Positions 1 through 11,287 of a stretch of 64,000 bases of DNA are shown one piece after another (within the stretch, counting starts at the first letter, position 1; each line of letters begins with the position of its first letter). The DNA is from Nicotiana tabacum. Its lineage: Eukaryota; Streptophyta; Magnoliopsida; Solanales; Solanaceae. The notes beneath the pieces were generated by a model, which worked only from the letters and a program-made list of their open reading frames with translations, had not been told where the DNA came from and did no database searches. The stretch spans positions 49,483,792-49,547,791 of the forward strand of contig NC_134090.1 in the NCBI RefSeq assembly GCF_000715075.1, in the 5' to 3' direction. The position numbers and the translations under genes were made by a program.

Positions 1-2
1 GA

Positions 3-86
3 GGAGCCCTCAGACTTGCAGAAATGGACGATGAAGTTTGGCCGAAGCCGATCAATTCAGATGCAGTGAAGCGATACTATGTGTGA
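3..86 (+). pseudogene. C-terminal tail of Tat/Ogre-like gypsy polyprotein (element A)
   Basis: The open frame from base 3 to a TGA at 84-86 encodes the last 27 residues of a gypsy polyprotein, with the motif AEMDDEVWPKPINSDAVKRY. The same tail, diverged, closes the integrase of element B on the other strand just above 18596, so the two elements belong to one family. Only the very end of A pol is in the window; the rest lies to the left. In this family the tail follows the integrase C-terminal region. It is open here, but nothing can be said about the intactness of the rest. Confidence 0.8.
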
Positions 87-227
87 CTTTTATGCTTTCC
101 TCATATGATGTAATTTGAACTATGCCTGACCTGATTCCCATTTAAGAGGGGATATGTAGGCAGCCCTATGGGTTCGGTCATAATTCAATAAAATTTTCAT
201 TTCCCCCCGCTATTGGAAACTGGGGCA

Positions 228-254
228 GAATTTTGAGGAGGACCCTCAAAATTC
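228..254 (+). other. Hairpin 1 in element A 3' UTR
   Basis: GAATTTTGAGG at 228-238 is followed by a 5-base loop and its exact reverse complement at 244-254. It follows the word CTGGGGCA and is repeated at 319-345. Counterparts occur in element B. Confidence 0.7.
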
Positions 255-318
255 CGAAGTGATTTCAGCCATTCAATGCAAGAAGCCGTCAGAGGAAGCA
301 ACCTAGTAAACTGGGGCA

Positions 319-345
319 GAATTTTGAGGAGGACCCTCAAAATTC
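319..345 (+). other. Hairpin 2 in element A 3' UTR
   Basis: This is an exact second copy of the hairpin: arms at 319-329 and 335-345, loop 330-334, again after CTGGGGCA. The two copies are 91 bp apart. Confidence 0.7.
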
Positions 346-813
346 CGCAGTGAGAGAATTTGCAGTATCTTGGACCACGTCGCCGTCGTCAGTTCATCTA
401 AAGAAAACTATTCTTAATTATGTATTTATTGTCAAATTTCTTTACTAAACCATGCATGTCTGTTACCAAATTTGCTTCGTTTAGCAACGCTACCCCAATG
501 ATATGCCTAATATCATCAGAACGGAGCAGAGCAGGTCAAACAGAGCCAGCGGGAATACGAACTAACCTCCCCTCTTTACAAAATTCACGATTTTTCTTTG
601 AGTGCAGGCACTTGAGTTGCAAAATCATCAAATATACTATACACTCACGAGACTCACATTGCTCAGGAAGATAACTCTTAGAACCGTTGCACTTACTCAC
701 AGCTGCTATCCGCACACAGTGCTCCCAGCAGATGTAGTATCCCCAACAGTCGCAATATCTCGATCCGCTACCAGCTAAGAAACTTCTATCATCATTTTGC
801 CATTTTAATCCTT

Positions 814-1424
814 GCATAAGGCTACCATTCTGCCTTCCGAGACTAAGCATTGTCTCCATTTGCATTCCTGCATTGCATAAGGCTACCTTTCTGCCTTCCG
901 AAGTTAAGCTCTACCTCCATCTGCATTTCTCTACATTGCATAAGGCTACTTTTCTGCCTTTCGAGACTAAGCATTGTCTCCATCTGCATTCCTGCATTGC
1001 ATAAGGCTTCCATTCTGCCTTCCGAGGCGAAGCATTGTCTCCATCTACATTTACCTGCATTGCACAAGGCTACCCTTCCTTCCGAGACTAAGCATTGTCT
1101 CCATCTACATTCATGCATTGCATAAGGCTACCTTTCTGCCTTCCGAGACTAAGCATTGTCTCCATCTGCATTTTGCTGCATTGCATAAGGCTACCTTTCT
1201 GCCTTCCGAGACTAAGCATTGTCTCCATCTGCATTTCTCTACATTGCATAAGGCTACCTTTCTGCCTTCCGAGGTTAAGCTCTACCTCCATCTACATTCC
1301 TGCATTGCATAAGGCTACCTTTCTGCCTTTCGAGGTTAAGCTCTACCTCCATCTGCATTCCTGCATTGCATAAGGCTACCTTTCTGCCTTTCGAGACTAA
1401 GCACTGTCTCGACCCTGCATGGCT
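814..1424 (+). repeat. About 61-bp tandem array in element A 3' UTR
   Basis: Ten head-to-tail units start with GCATAAGG or a close variant at 814, 875, 938, 999, 1062, 1120, 1183, 1246, 1307 and 1368, spaced 58-63 bp. Each unit contains GGCTACC, TTCTGCCTTCCGAG and TCTCCATCTGCATT. Units carrying GACTAAGCATTGTC alternate with units carrying GTTAAGCTCTACC. The array is homologous to the inverted array at 7086-7757 in element B. Confidence 0.9.
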
Positions 1425-2076
1425 AAAATATCGCCACTTTATCACTCTTGCATCGGCTGAAATATCGCCACCTTCTGCATTTCATGGGTTGAAAGATCGC
1501 CAAATTGTCCAAAGGTGTCATTGTTCGGAGGCACCATTTGCATAGCCCGAGAATGCCATGCCATGGCATGAGGACCGCATTTTATCTCTTGCATATCATT
1601 ATTCAAAGGCATCATAGTTCGGAGGCATCATTCTCATAGCCCAAGAACATCATTTCATAGCCTGCGAATCCTTTATCATACACTTCATGGCCCAGGACGT
1701 CATCCTAACCGTCCAAGGACATCATTCATGGTCCAATGGGAACTTGCATCACATTTAAGTTTATGCACAATATATGCTCACTTGCAGGTAAACTGGCTAG
1801 CAACGACCGTCTCATCAGGGGCAAATCTCGCTCCAGTTCCAACAGCCTATCAGACTCTAACCATCTTGCTCAACCCAAACATCGCGTCCGCTTTTCGAAA
1901 TCTCCATCGATATATTCCGCCAATGGATCCTGAAATACATATGGAATGATTCCTGTAAGACCAGTGATATGTAGGCAGCTCAGGAACCAGAGCTCGGTCA
2001 AATTTCTTTAAATCGTTTCATTCGGTCAAAATTGGCCGTCATATCTTTACCCGGCAACTCTTTCATCCTTCCCGGG

Positions 2077-2093
2077 TAAAGAGGGGCAGCTGC
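2077..2093 (+). other. Polypurine tract of element A
   Basis: A purine-rich run (AAAGAGGGGCAG) lies directly upstream of the LTR start TGATACCC. This is the expected priming site for plus-strand DNA synthesis in an LTR retrotransposon. Confidence 0.6.
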
Positions 2094-2720
2094 TGATACC
2101 CAATTTTTTCCTATGTATTTTTATATACAAAATACTTTCAAAATAGCATATATATGCATACATAATCATACCCAAGTGTTTTAGTATTTTTCCAATCTTT
2201 TGAAGAGTTTTAAAATTAGTTTACTATCCATTTTAGCAGTACAAAATCCATAATTATTTCCAAAATCATCAATTTTTGTGAATAATTTATTTTATTCCCA
2301 TATTTATACCACAATATAGTTAAGATAATTTTTGTATATTTTTACAAATTTATTTGGTATTTAAAACACTAAATTGCATATAATTGCAATTCTAGCCTGC
2401 TTTAAGATTAATAGCATTTTATAATTGTAAAATTGGTTCCAGTATTTTAAAATTGATATTTATATATTATTAATTGGCTCAGTACTTTTAATTTTCTTTT
2501 AAAATCATTTTTACTATCTTTTATAAAATAAAAGGAAAAAATAGCTATTTAACATTTAGCCCCGTTTCATTTCAATTACAGCCTCATTTCCTTTCAATTT
2601 TAATTCCAATTGGACCCCAATTCCGCCCAAATTAAAACCAACCCAATTCCAATTTTAACCTAACCCACGACCCGATTTTAAATAACCCAACCCGTTCCCC
2701 ACCTACCACTTAAATCTAGA

Positions 2721-2744
2721 CCGTTGATCACTCAAGATCAACGG
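2721..2744 (+). other. U3 palindrome, element A LTR
   Basis: CCGTTGATC at 2721-2729 pairs with GATCAACGG at 2736-2744. A longer version sits at the corresponding place in the LTR of element B (30985-31011). Confidence 0.55.
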
Positions 2745-4393
2745 CCAAAACTAGCCCTTTCCTTTTTAACTCCTAAACGACTACCCTAATCTCCCTCATT
2801 CTCACCAGACCCGCCGCCTTGAAATCCTTCGTCTCTCAAAAACACTCTCAAGCTCTCTGAAACCCTAGCCATCTCCCACCTTATTCTACCATGTTTCCAC
2901 CGGAATCCGTGACTTCTCAGGCTATGGATGGTTGGTACTCACCCCCCTCCACCATCAAACCATGGTTGTTCGAAGCTTCGAGGCCCGACTCCGAAGGTTC
3001 TCTTCAGATCCTTCTCAGATCTACAGATCTATGGCTCATCCGGCCATTATTCCGGCGTGTTCAAGCAATACGAGTCTTTTCGACTGAGGATCGGATTTTC
3101 TTCCAAGCCTTTCTCATTTCTAGGGTTTCTCTGAAACCCTAAGCTATTCGAGGTTCTCTCTGGTTGTTTTCTTAGTTCTATGCTATATCTGTGTTCTACT
3201 GGAACTTTTAAAACATTTCCCCAATCTTCTCTTTCAAAATTTGTTTCTCTTCGATTTAGGGTTTCTGAAAAAGTTTTAAAATGTTTTCTGACTCCTCTTC
3301 TTATTTTCTTTGTGTGAATATGTCCACACTATGTTTTTATGTTCTCTTTTCTGCCTCGCATGTCCTTCTCATGTGTTCTTAGGTTTACCTTATTATGCAT
3401 ATTCTTCTACTATGCTCCGTTCTTTCTTCTACTGGTTTCTATATTATGCTTTCACACGTTTATCTTGTGCGTTCGTTTAACCCTGTGTTCCCTGTAATTT
3501 CTACTAAGCTCTTAGTTCTTATTGCCTTGTTCTGGACTTTGTTTGAGTTCTTTCTAAACATGTTTCATCTACTATTTCCTTAAGTTTATGCAACCTCTTT
3601 GTCTTCTGAACTTGTTTAAGTTCCAAGCTTTTCTTAAAACATGTTCTTTACGCTTCAAATTAGCTTTTTCACTATGTTTGTTTCGAACCTGCTATTTTAC
3701 CTGTTTGTTTTCTCATGAGCCTCTGAAAGAGACCTCTGAGCCTGTTTTAGTTATTTGTCTTCTCATCTCTGCATCTGATTCGAGTTGAAAACCCTAGGAT
3801 TTGGGGTTTTTGGCGAGTTTGATCTTATGTTTGGACTAGGGTTCTATTATGGAACCTTGGATTCTCTCGAACTAAGTCTGAGTCTATGTACTGAATTTGA
3901 GCCTCTTTGTTTGTGACTCTGAACTTTTCTATGCTAGATACTTTCTAATTAGCATGATAGTTCTTTCTTATTTGATATATCTATATGCTTTATATATATG
4001 AGGAATTCTTCCTTCAAAAGAGATTTTGCCAATTTGTGATTGATTCAGGATTCCTTTTAATAAGGTTCGATTGATTGTTACTAATTTTCTTTAATTAAAC
4101 CTTTCTTCATCTTTTCTGATTAGATTCATTCATACCAAAACTCAATTTCTGATTTTTACTGGCTGATGATTGATTGCCTTTCCTTATTTGCACAAACCGT
4201 ATTGCTATCAAACTCTTTCCTTAAATAGTTTCTATGTATTTGCCCTTCTTGTACTACTTTGGAAAAGAGTTTAATCCAATTCTTTCCTTAATTGTCTTCT
4301 ACCCGTTTGAAATCAGAATCCCTTAACTGAAGGGAGATTCTGTGTGATTGATTGTAAACTATTCCCTTACCTTTTCTTACTTGTTTTATGCAC

Positions 4394-4400
4394 TATAAAA
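4394..4400 (+). promoter_or_regulatory. Probable TATA box of element A LTR
   Basis: TATAAAA at 4394-4400 is followed by GGGGACGACC and a C/A-rich stretch (ACACACACCTCTC). This fits a U3 promoter with transcription starting roughly 30 bp downstream. The start site is inferred. Confidence 0.5.
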
Positions 4401-5345
4401 GGGGACGACCCTTCTGCACTTAGACAACCTTGAACCTTCAGTTCAACACTTCGAATTCAACACTTTACACACACACCTCTCAATTATAATACTCTTTCAA
4501 TACTCTACTCTCTTCTGAGATCTTTGGTACTGTTTGCTTGCAATTTGGTTTACAAGACTTCGGCTTTCACTTATTTGTTTCCCTAAAACTGGTATGCCTT
4601 CATTTCGATTTCAGCACCATCCCTATGTGTTTATTTAACAGTTGCTACACTCCTGTCTACTTTTCTATTCATGTTATGTACTGAGTATGCTACTCTCTCT
4701 TTGCATATGCTGTTTGTTATGAACTCCCCATACCCCCACTCCCTTTTATGTGTTTGAGTTAAGGTTCATGGCCTGACAGCATCCAAATTGCTGCTTAGGT
4801 CTGAACCTGATCCTCAATGGATCCCAACTCTCAAAATATGACTAATAGGCTAGTTAGGGTTGTGCCAGCACTCCTGATTGCTGGGCATGACCACCAGCCT
4901 GCCAGGGCTTCCCCTAATTCCCCCTCTATGCACTTACACTTACTCTTAGATTCTAAGTTCCCCCCCTCTTATGAGCCTTGCTTTGGGACCTTGAGTTCCC
5001 TCAGAACTTGGACATCTGAGGGCTGGCATTTTCACAATACACTATGCTCTTAATCCTGCAATATATTTGGGTTGTGAGCACTGCCCGGAGTCCATTTGAG
5101 GCTCTTGAGGAACTTTGACACATCCCAAATAAGAGAAGCCTTTGGAAACCTAATCCTAGAAGTTGGTTCACCGTATATTGTTGGACTTTGAGTCTGAATT
5201 AGGCTTCTTGGTTGTAGCTTAATTTCTGATGTAATTTTACTTTTCTTAATTCATTCTTGTCTGTAATATGTTGTAATAACTTATGGGGTTCTAGTGAAAA
5301 GGGGAGGGTCACTTATGTATGCAAAGGGTAGACAACATGCTCATA

Positions 5346-5700
5346 GGCGTTACTATTTACAAGTTCTGCACTTTCGCATATCATATAGAAATCCTGCCTA
5401 TAATTTCTACACTTTCGCACGTCATATAGAAATCCTACCTATAAAATTTCTGCACTTCCGCATTTCATTAGAAATCCTGCCTATAAAAGTTTTGCATTCA
5501 TGCACGTCATATAGAAATCCTGCCTATAAGTTTCTGCATTCATGCACGTCATGTAGAAATCCTGCCTATAAAATTTCTGCACTTCCGCATTTCATTAGAA
5601 ATCCTGCCTATAAGTTTTCTGCATTCATGCACATCATATAGAAACCCTGACTATAAGTTTTCTGCATTCATGCACATCGTATAGAAATCTTGCCTATAGT
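5346..5700 (+). repeat. 42-bp minisatellite in element A LTR
   Basis: Eight units with the core AGAAATCCTGCCTATA (diverged in some units) start at 5387, 5428, 5470, 5513, 5555, 5597, 5640 and 5683, spaced 41-43 bp. Two alternating variants are visible, one with CATTCATGCACGTCATAT and one with CACTTCCGCATTTCATT. More degenerate relatives continue to about 5990. I see no comparably regular array in the LTR of B. Confidence 0.85.
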
Positions 5701-7085
5701 TTCTGCACTTCTGCATTTTTTATCTGTCATTAGGCAAATGGTTATAGGTTAAAACAATAATCAACTGCCTTCTAGATACCATGTCTATTGGACTACCTGC
5801 ACTTTTATAACCGTCTTAAAATCAACAACGCCTAGAAATCATGCCTATAGGAGTAACCAGTTGAATCTGATTCGTTTATTTCATCTACAAGTCTAACATC
5901 TGCAGAACTTATGTGTTTTCTACAATCAGTAAGCCTCTTTAAAATCGGAGTAAGCACTGTTAGATATCATGCCTATAAGTTTCACCTAGGCAAGCCAGTA
6001 GATAATTGATTAACTACATCAGTCTTTGATAAATTACAACCAGGGAAGGCTAATTCGGACTCCTCATCTGAGAAATATGTGATGAATCAGCATATCCTAC
6101 GCTTTAATTTTAATTCAGACCATAACCAGTACTTGTAATCATGCTAACCAATTTGTCTCTTTAAATGAGGAGGCCTGTTTGAGCCCTTTAAACTGTTATG
6201 TGTTCTCCCCATACCTGCCTTATATTTTTTGATTGTCGGCCTAGAATTTTATCCTTTTTAAAACTCTGAAAAGCCAAATTTTCCTTCCCTTTAGAACTAG
6301 TAGTCCCAAATGCCTCTGGGACTGATAGGATCGGGGTGGGTACTAGCATGCAATAAGTAACGACACCATTCTGCGCTTTACTACCTTAACGGGGTGAGAA
6401 GGGTAGATATGGATATGATGACCGGTGCGCTAATACCACGTGCAACCCCTCTTCTGAGGAGCGATTGTCGGGTATTGCATTGATGTGATCCATATTGTTT
6501 GTAAACCAAGGACCCCCTCTCTTTTAACTTGTTTTATCGTCCGAACTATTTCTGCTTTCCTTATTCTCTCCAAACTTTCAATTTGCTTGCAATAATATGT
6601 GAAAATCCCCTTCTATTTGAGGCCCTTAATTGCTTACTTGTTTATGTGAAGTCACAATTGTAATATGGTCGGGAACCACACTAGTGGATCTTGAGGGGTG
6701 CCTAACACCTTCCCCTCGAGATAATTTCTAGCCCTTACCCTAACTCTGGTTCTTCAAACTCAAACCCTTCTTAGTGTCCTAATGCACTTAATCATTAGGT
6801 GGCGACTCTTCAAGTTCCAAAACCCAATTCCCAAGAGGGAACGAGTTGTCCTCCCAAATGTCACAAGCCCGATTTCACGAGAAAAAGGGGGCGCAACAGC
6901 TGTGAGGATGGTGCCTCCAAACGATGATGCCTTTGGATGAGTTGGCAATATTTCAGCCCATGAAGGATGTAGTAATATGATGCGGACAAGACAGAGCTTA
7001 GTCTTGCGAATTGAAGGGCAGAGCTTAGCCCGTAAGAAAAGCGATATGAATAGTTCTTGAGATAGCGCTTAGTTTCGAAGAAAAT

Positions 7086-7757
7086 TGGAGGTAGATCTTA
7101 GACTCGGAAGGCAGAATGATAGCCTTATGCAATTCAGATGCAGATGGAGACAACGTTTAGTCTCGGAAGGCAGAATAGTAGCCTTATGCAAGATTGGAAG
7201 GCAGAATAGTAGCCTTATGCAATGCAGATGTAGATGGAGACATCGTTTAGTTTCGGAAGGCAGAATGGTAGCCTTGTGCAAAGATGCAAATGCAGATGGA
7301 GGTAGAGCCTAACCTCGGAAGGCAGAATGGTAGCCTAATGTAATACAAATGCAGATGGAGATATCGTTTAGTCTCGGAAGGTAGAATTGTAGCCTTATGC
7401 AAAAATGCAGATGGAGACAACATTTAATCTAGGAAGGCAGAATGGTAGCCTTATGCAAAGATGCGAATGCAGATTGAGGTAGAGCTTAACCTCGGAAAGC
7501 AGAATGGTAGACTTATGCAATGCAAATGCAGATGGAGACAACATTTAGTCTCAGAAGGCAGAATGGTAGTCTTATGCAAAGATGCAGATGGAGACAGCGT
7601 TTAGTCTCGGAAGGCAGAATGGTAGCCTTATGCAAAGATGCGAATGCAGATGGAGGTAGAGCTTAACCTCGGAAGGCAGAATGGTAACTTTATGCAATGT
7701 AAATGCAGATGGAGACAACGTTTAGTCTCGGAAGGTAGAATGGTAGCCTTATGCAAG
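7086..7757 (-). repeat. Tandem array in element B 3' UTR
   Basis: About a dozen imperfect units, read on the plus strand as GCAGATGGAGACAACG, TTAGTCTCGGAAGGCAGAAT and GGTAGCCTTATGCAA, are the reverse-complement homologues of the 61-bp units of element A. Units of the GACTAA type and of the GTTAAG type are again mixed, and some are truncated. Location and orientation match the A array, so the array is an inherited part of the family 3' UTR. Confidence 0.85.
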
Positions 7758-8478
7758 AAATAAAATAACAAATGACAGTAGAGTTTTCTTAGCTGATAGC
7801 AAATTGCGGCATTGTGATTACTGGGAGCATTGTGACTATATAGCATTACTTGTATGTGCTGATAGCAAATGTTGGTAAGTGCAATAGTTCTAAGAATCGT
7901 ATTTTGAACAATGTTTGTCCCATGGGCATACAATATGTCTAATGATTTCACAATCCTAGTGCCTGCATCCACAGAAAAATCATGAGTTTTGTAAGGGCGA
8001 GGTTAGTTTGCATCCCTGCTAGCTTTGCTTGACTCGTTCGGCTTTGATTTGGTGATACTATCTGTATCATTGGGTTAGATTGCTAAACAAAGCAGTTTCA
8101 ATAACAATCATGCATGATTTTGTAAAAGTATGACATAAATGTATAATTAAAAATAGCTTTTAGATGAATCGACGATTGTGACGTAGTTTAGGACATTGCA
8201 ACCTCTCTTGCTATGGAATTTTTAGGGTCCTCCTCAAAATTCTGCCCTAGTTTGATGGGTTGACGCTTCTGACTGCTGCTCGTGCAGCAATCGGCTGAAA
8301 TTACTTCAGAATTTTGAGGGTCCTCCTCAAAATTCTGCCCCAGTTTCCAATTGCGGGGGAAATGAAATTTTATTGAGTTGTGACCGAACCCATAGGGCTG
8401 CCTACGTTTCCCATCTTAAACGGGAATCGGGTCAGGCATAGTTCAATTTACATCATATGATGAAATCATAAATATTAC
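7758..8478 (-). other. 3' UTR of element B between array and pol
   Basis: There is no gene here. On the minus strand the segment starts just after the copia insertion and matches bases 90-345 of element A, including the phrase before GGTTCGGTC and the hairpin region (8309-8335 with perfect 11-bp arms, and a degraded copy near 8215-8241). The part nearer the array (7758-8180) shows no recognisable content. Confidence 0.65.
8309..8335 (-). other. Conserved hairpin in element B 3' UTR
   Basis: Arms GAATTTTGAGG (8309-8319) and CCTCAAAATTC (8325-8335) enclose a 5-base loop, identical in arm sequence to the two hairpins of element A. A second, mutated copy precedes it near 8215-8241. Confidence 0.65.
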
Positions 8479-9384
8479 TGTTGGCCCAGGAACAGGTAAA
8501 GTTTTGAAGAATGACAAATGAACTCAGTCATGGACCAGGTCCATCTTGTGAAGAACAGTCTTGATCTAAACATGTGAGATGCACGTGAAGGAGATGAGCG
8601 TGAAGAAGATAAGTCATCAACAATATCTCCCGATCTGATCGAAAAGGTTGCATATTGGATAAGGGGAGAAGGTCTCCTTATATGAAGAGAACACAATCCA
8701 GATAAAAGTTAGTGTTGGAGTTTGAGATCTTCAAGGATTCAACTACGATAGAAGATCAGCAATTGAGTCTCAATCAAACTCTGATTACTAACCTATTAAA
8801 TGATAGTGATTGATCTCTTTTACATGTATTGCACAAATGCAAAAGTTGAACTAAATTGAAACAAAAGAGCAAGGCGATTTTGCAATCAATTTATGTGAAA
8901 TTGAGTGTGCACTCCTGAAGCTACTTGAACGAGATAGAAGAACGAGTTCCATTGTGTTTTTCTCTTATTCTAGTTCAATTGTAGTAGGTGGTTTAAAGTT
9001 GTACCTTTCCAGCTTTCATAGAAGCAATTGTATTAGGTACTTTGAGTGTTCAATTTAAAAGCTAACTTGAAGTTGTCGCAACAGTTGAGGCTGTGTGCTA
9101 CAACGGGATTAGAGTTAATCCTTAGGTTTACAAATAGTTTTTGTAAATGCTGTTTTGGCTCAGTGATTTTAGTGGAAGTTTTGGAAATCCTACTGAGTAG
9201 TAAGTCGTGATTTTTTCACCTTTTGAGCCATGTATTTTCCACATAAAAATCTCTATGTTTTTATGTACTTTTAATTTTACAAAAAGTAGAAGTTAGAACA
9301 CCTAGAAGAACCTGGTTCTTCTAGATCGAAAATTGGGTACCACACAAATCACCCCCCTCTTGTGTGGTATTGACGCTTAAAACA
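8479..9384 (+). repeat. 5' LTR of the SIRE-like element
   Basis: The LTR runs from TGTTGGCCCAGGAAC to GCTTAAAACA, 906 bp. It is followed by five bases and a primer binding site. It differs from the 3' LTR by scattered substitutions and a shorter poly-C run near its end. The promoter region contains CCTTATATGAAG near 8670. Confidence 0.88.
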
Positions 9385-9389
9385 TCAAT

Positions 9390-9401
9390 TGGTATCAGAG
9401 C
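9390..9401 (+). other. Primer binding site (initiator tRNA-Met)
   Basis: TGGTATCAGAGC, five bases past the LTR end, is the usual complement to the 3' end of plant initiator tRNA-Met in copia elements. Confidence 0.85.
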
Positions 9402-9443
9402 AGGTTATCCTTGAAGAGGCTAACACCTTAGGAAAAGATCAAC

Positions 9444-11280
9444 ATGAGTGCACCACTTGGGAACTGGGAAGGGCAATCCACTACCAGACCTTCACTTTTC
9501 AATAGTCAGTACTATTCTTGGTGGAAGAACAGGATGAGGGATCACATCATAGGAGAAGACTATGAACTCTAGGATATAGTCACTGATGGTCCTATAGCAA
9601 CTACAAAGAAGAATGTTGAAGGAGTGGATGTGCCAAAGACAAGGGCTGACTGCACAGCTGAAGACCTGAAGAAGTGGGAGAAAAATGCCAAGGCCAAGAA
9701 TTGGCTTGTGTGTGGACTAGGTCCAGATGAGTACAGTAGAATTCAAAGCTGTACTACTGCTAAAGAAATCTGGGACACTTTGCAAGTGGCTTATGAAGGA
9801 ACACCTCAAGTGAAGAGGTCCAGAGGAACACTGTTGTACTCTCAGTATGAGAACTTCAACATGAAAGAAGGAGAAACCATCCAAGAGATGTATACAAGGT
9901 TCACCACACTGACAAATGAACTTAAATCTCTTGGAAGGATTATTCTTGAAGAAGACAAAGTTAAGAAGATTTTGACAAGGGTTCTGCCAGTCTCTTGGGA
10001 AAGCAAAATTACTACTATTCAACAATCAAAGAACATTGCTACCCTCATCCTGTATGAACTAATTGGAAACCTTACTGCCTATGAACTGAGAAGCCAAACC
10101 ATGAAAATGGATACACCCAAGAAGGAAAGAAGTCTGGCTCTCAGAATTGCTGAAGTTTCAGATCTGGAGGATAATGAAATGGCTATGATCACTAGAGATT
10201 TCAAAAAGTACCTGATGAGAAGAAAGGGTTCTTCAAGAGGTACAACCTTCAACAAACCAAGGGCTCCTGAGAAACAGACCAATGAGGGCTGCTATAAGTG
10301 TGGTAAGACTGATCACTTGATCAAGAACCACCTTCAATAGGAAATTGAGTGGAAGAAGGAAAGGACTGAACGAAGGAGTAGGAAGAAGGAACAGGTTCAA
10401 CCAAAAAGGAACAAAGGATCAACAAAGTCTATGGTTGTTGCCTGGGAAGAAACATCAGATGAAGACTCAGAAGATGAAGCTGGAGATGAACAAGCTCTTA
10501 TGGCCATCAGAGAATCAGATAATGAACAAGAGGTAATTATTCTTCATCTCAAAGACAAGATTAAATTCCTGTCTAAAGAAAGGTTGTCTGAGCTATTACT
10601 GGATTTCATTGATGATTCTGAGATAATTAACAATCTAAAGGAAGAGTTGTCTAGGGAATGTATGATCCTAAAAGCCAAGTGCAAAAATCTAAAGTCTAGG
10701 GCTAATGAGAGTGAATGTGAAAATACTGAGTTGAAGAACCAGGTTCTTGAACTTGACACTAGTGTCCTAAAACTTAGGTCTGAGAACTTAAAACTGAAAC
10801 TAGGAACAGGAAAGAAGAAAGTTGATCACACTCATCTCACCCTAGAAGAAAACTTAGGAAAAATGAAGGATGAGTTGTACAGGAAAGATGAGCAAGATAA
10901 GAGTATTAAAAGAAGATCTAGGGAAGGTAAAACATGAACTAGATAGAACTTGCAAATGGAACAAGGCTTTTGATGCACTCTCCTGGCTACACGAACATCA
11001 CAGTAGCAACAAAAGAGGACTTGGTTGTGGGACTCAAGCACCTAAGTGGGATCCTAAAAGCAAGTACCTCACTCTTCCTGAAAACAAAATTTGCACACAT
11101 TGTGGCAAGACTGGCCATTACAAAAATGAATGTAATGCAAAAGAAAAGGCCAGCCAAAAGAACAAAACTTTTGTTCAAGAAAAAATTAGGATGCCTGGGT
11201 GGGATAGAAGGAATCTGATTTATCCCTTTGGCCATAGAAAGGGACCCAAACTAGTTTGGGTTCCTAAGACTAACCCTTGA
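9444..11280 (+). pseudogene. Copia gag (SIRE-like), broken
   Basis: The ATG at 9444 starts MSAPLGNWEG, typical of copia gag. The frame has a TAG at 9570-9572 where the family has Trp and another at 10338-10340 right after a first CCHC knuckle (CYKCGKTDHLIKNH, last Cys lost). The same frame continues as an acidic, coiled-coil-rich linker to 10937. A shift then moves the sequence to the frame ending at 11280, which has a second knuckle, CTHCGKTGHYKNEC, at about 11094-11135. Gag normally forms the particle and binds RNA. The two knuckles and the long coiled-coil linker match SIRE-type gag. Confidence 0.8.
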
Positions 11281-11287
11281 TTTCTTT

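Larger units (their letters stand above)
87..2093 (+). other. 3' untranslated region of element A
   Basis: The stretch between the pol stop and the 3' LTR contains no gene. It holds two copies of an 11-bp-arm hairpin (228-254 and 319-345), a tandem array (814-1424), then a diverged region with repeated words such as GGAGGCACCAT and CATAGCCC around 1460-1720, and a polypurine tract just before the LTR. The same order, reversed, is found in element B between 8478 and 6899. Short ORFs across the array are by-products of the repeat. Confidence 0.75.
2094..6898 (+). mobile_element. 3' LTR of element A (Tat/Ogre-like, 4.8 kb)
   Basis: The LTR begins TGATACCCAATTTTT and ends GGGGGCGCAACA, matching in structure the minus-strand LTR of element B (31584 to 26997). 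The 4805-bp length fits the multi-kilobase LTRs known for Tat/Ogre elements. It carries a U3 palindrome near 2721-2744, several AAACCCTA-type words (about 2861, 3121-3142, 3256, 3790), a TATA box at 4394 and a 42-bp minisatellite at 5346-5700. Base 6899 onward is reverse-oriented 3' UTR of element B, so this is the right-hand border of A inserted into B. No host gene is seen; the short ORFs inside (for example 2891-3142) have no recognisable product. Confidence 0.85.

Noticed and set aside
850..1373. Overlapping 90-110-residue ORFs on both strands
   Set aside because: They are translations of the 61-bp tandem repeat; the same short peptide recurs in all frames.
2891..3142. 83-residue ORF in LTR A with gene-like composition
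   Set aside because: It lies in an LTR U3 region, and I see no domain or conservation in LTR B.
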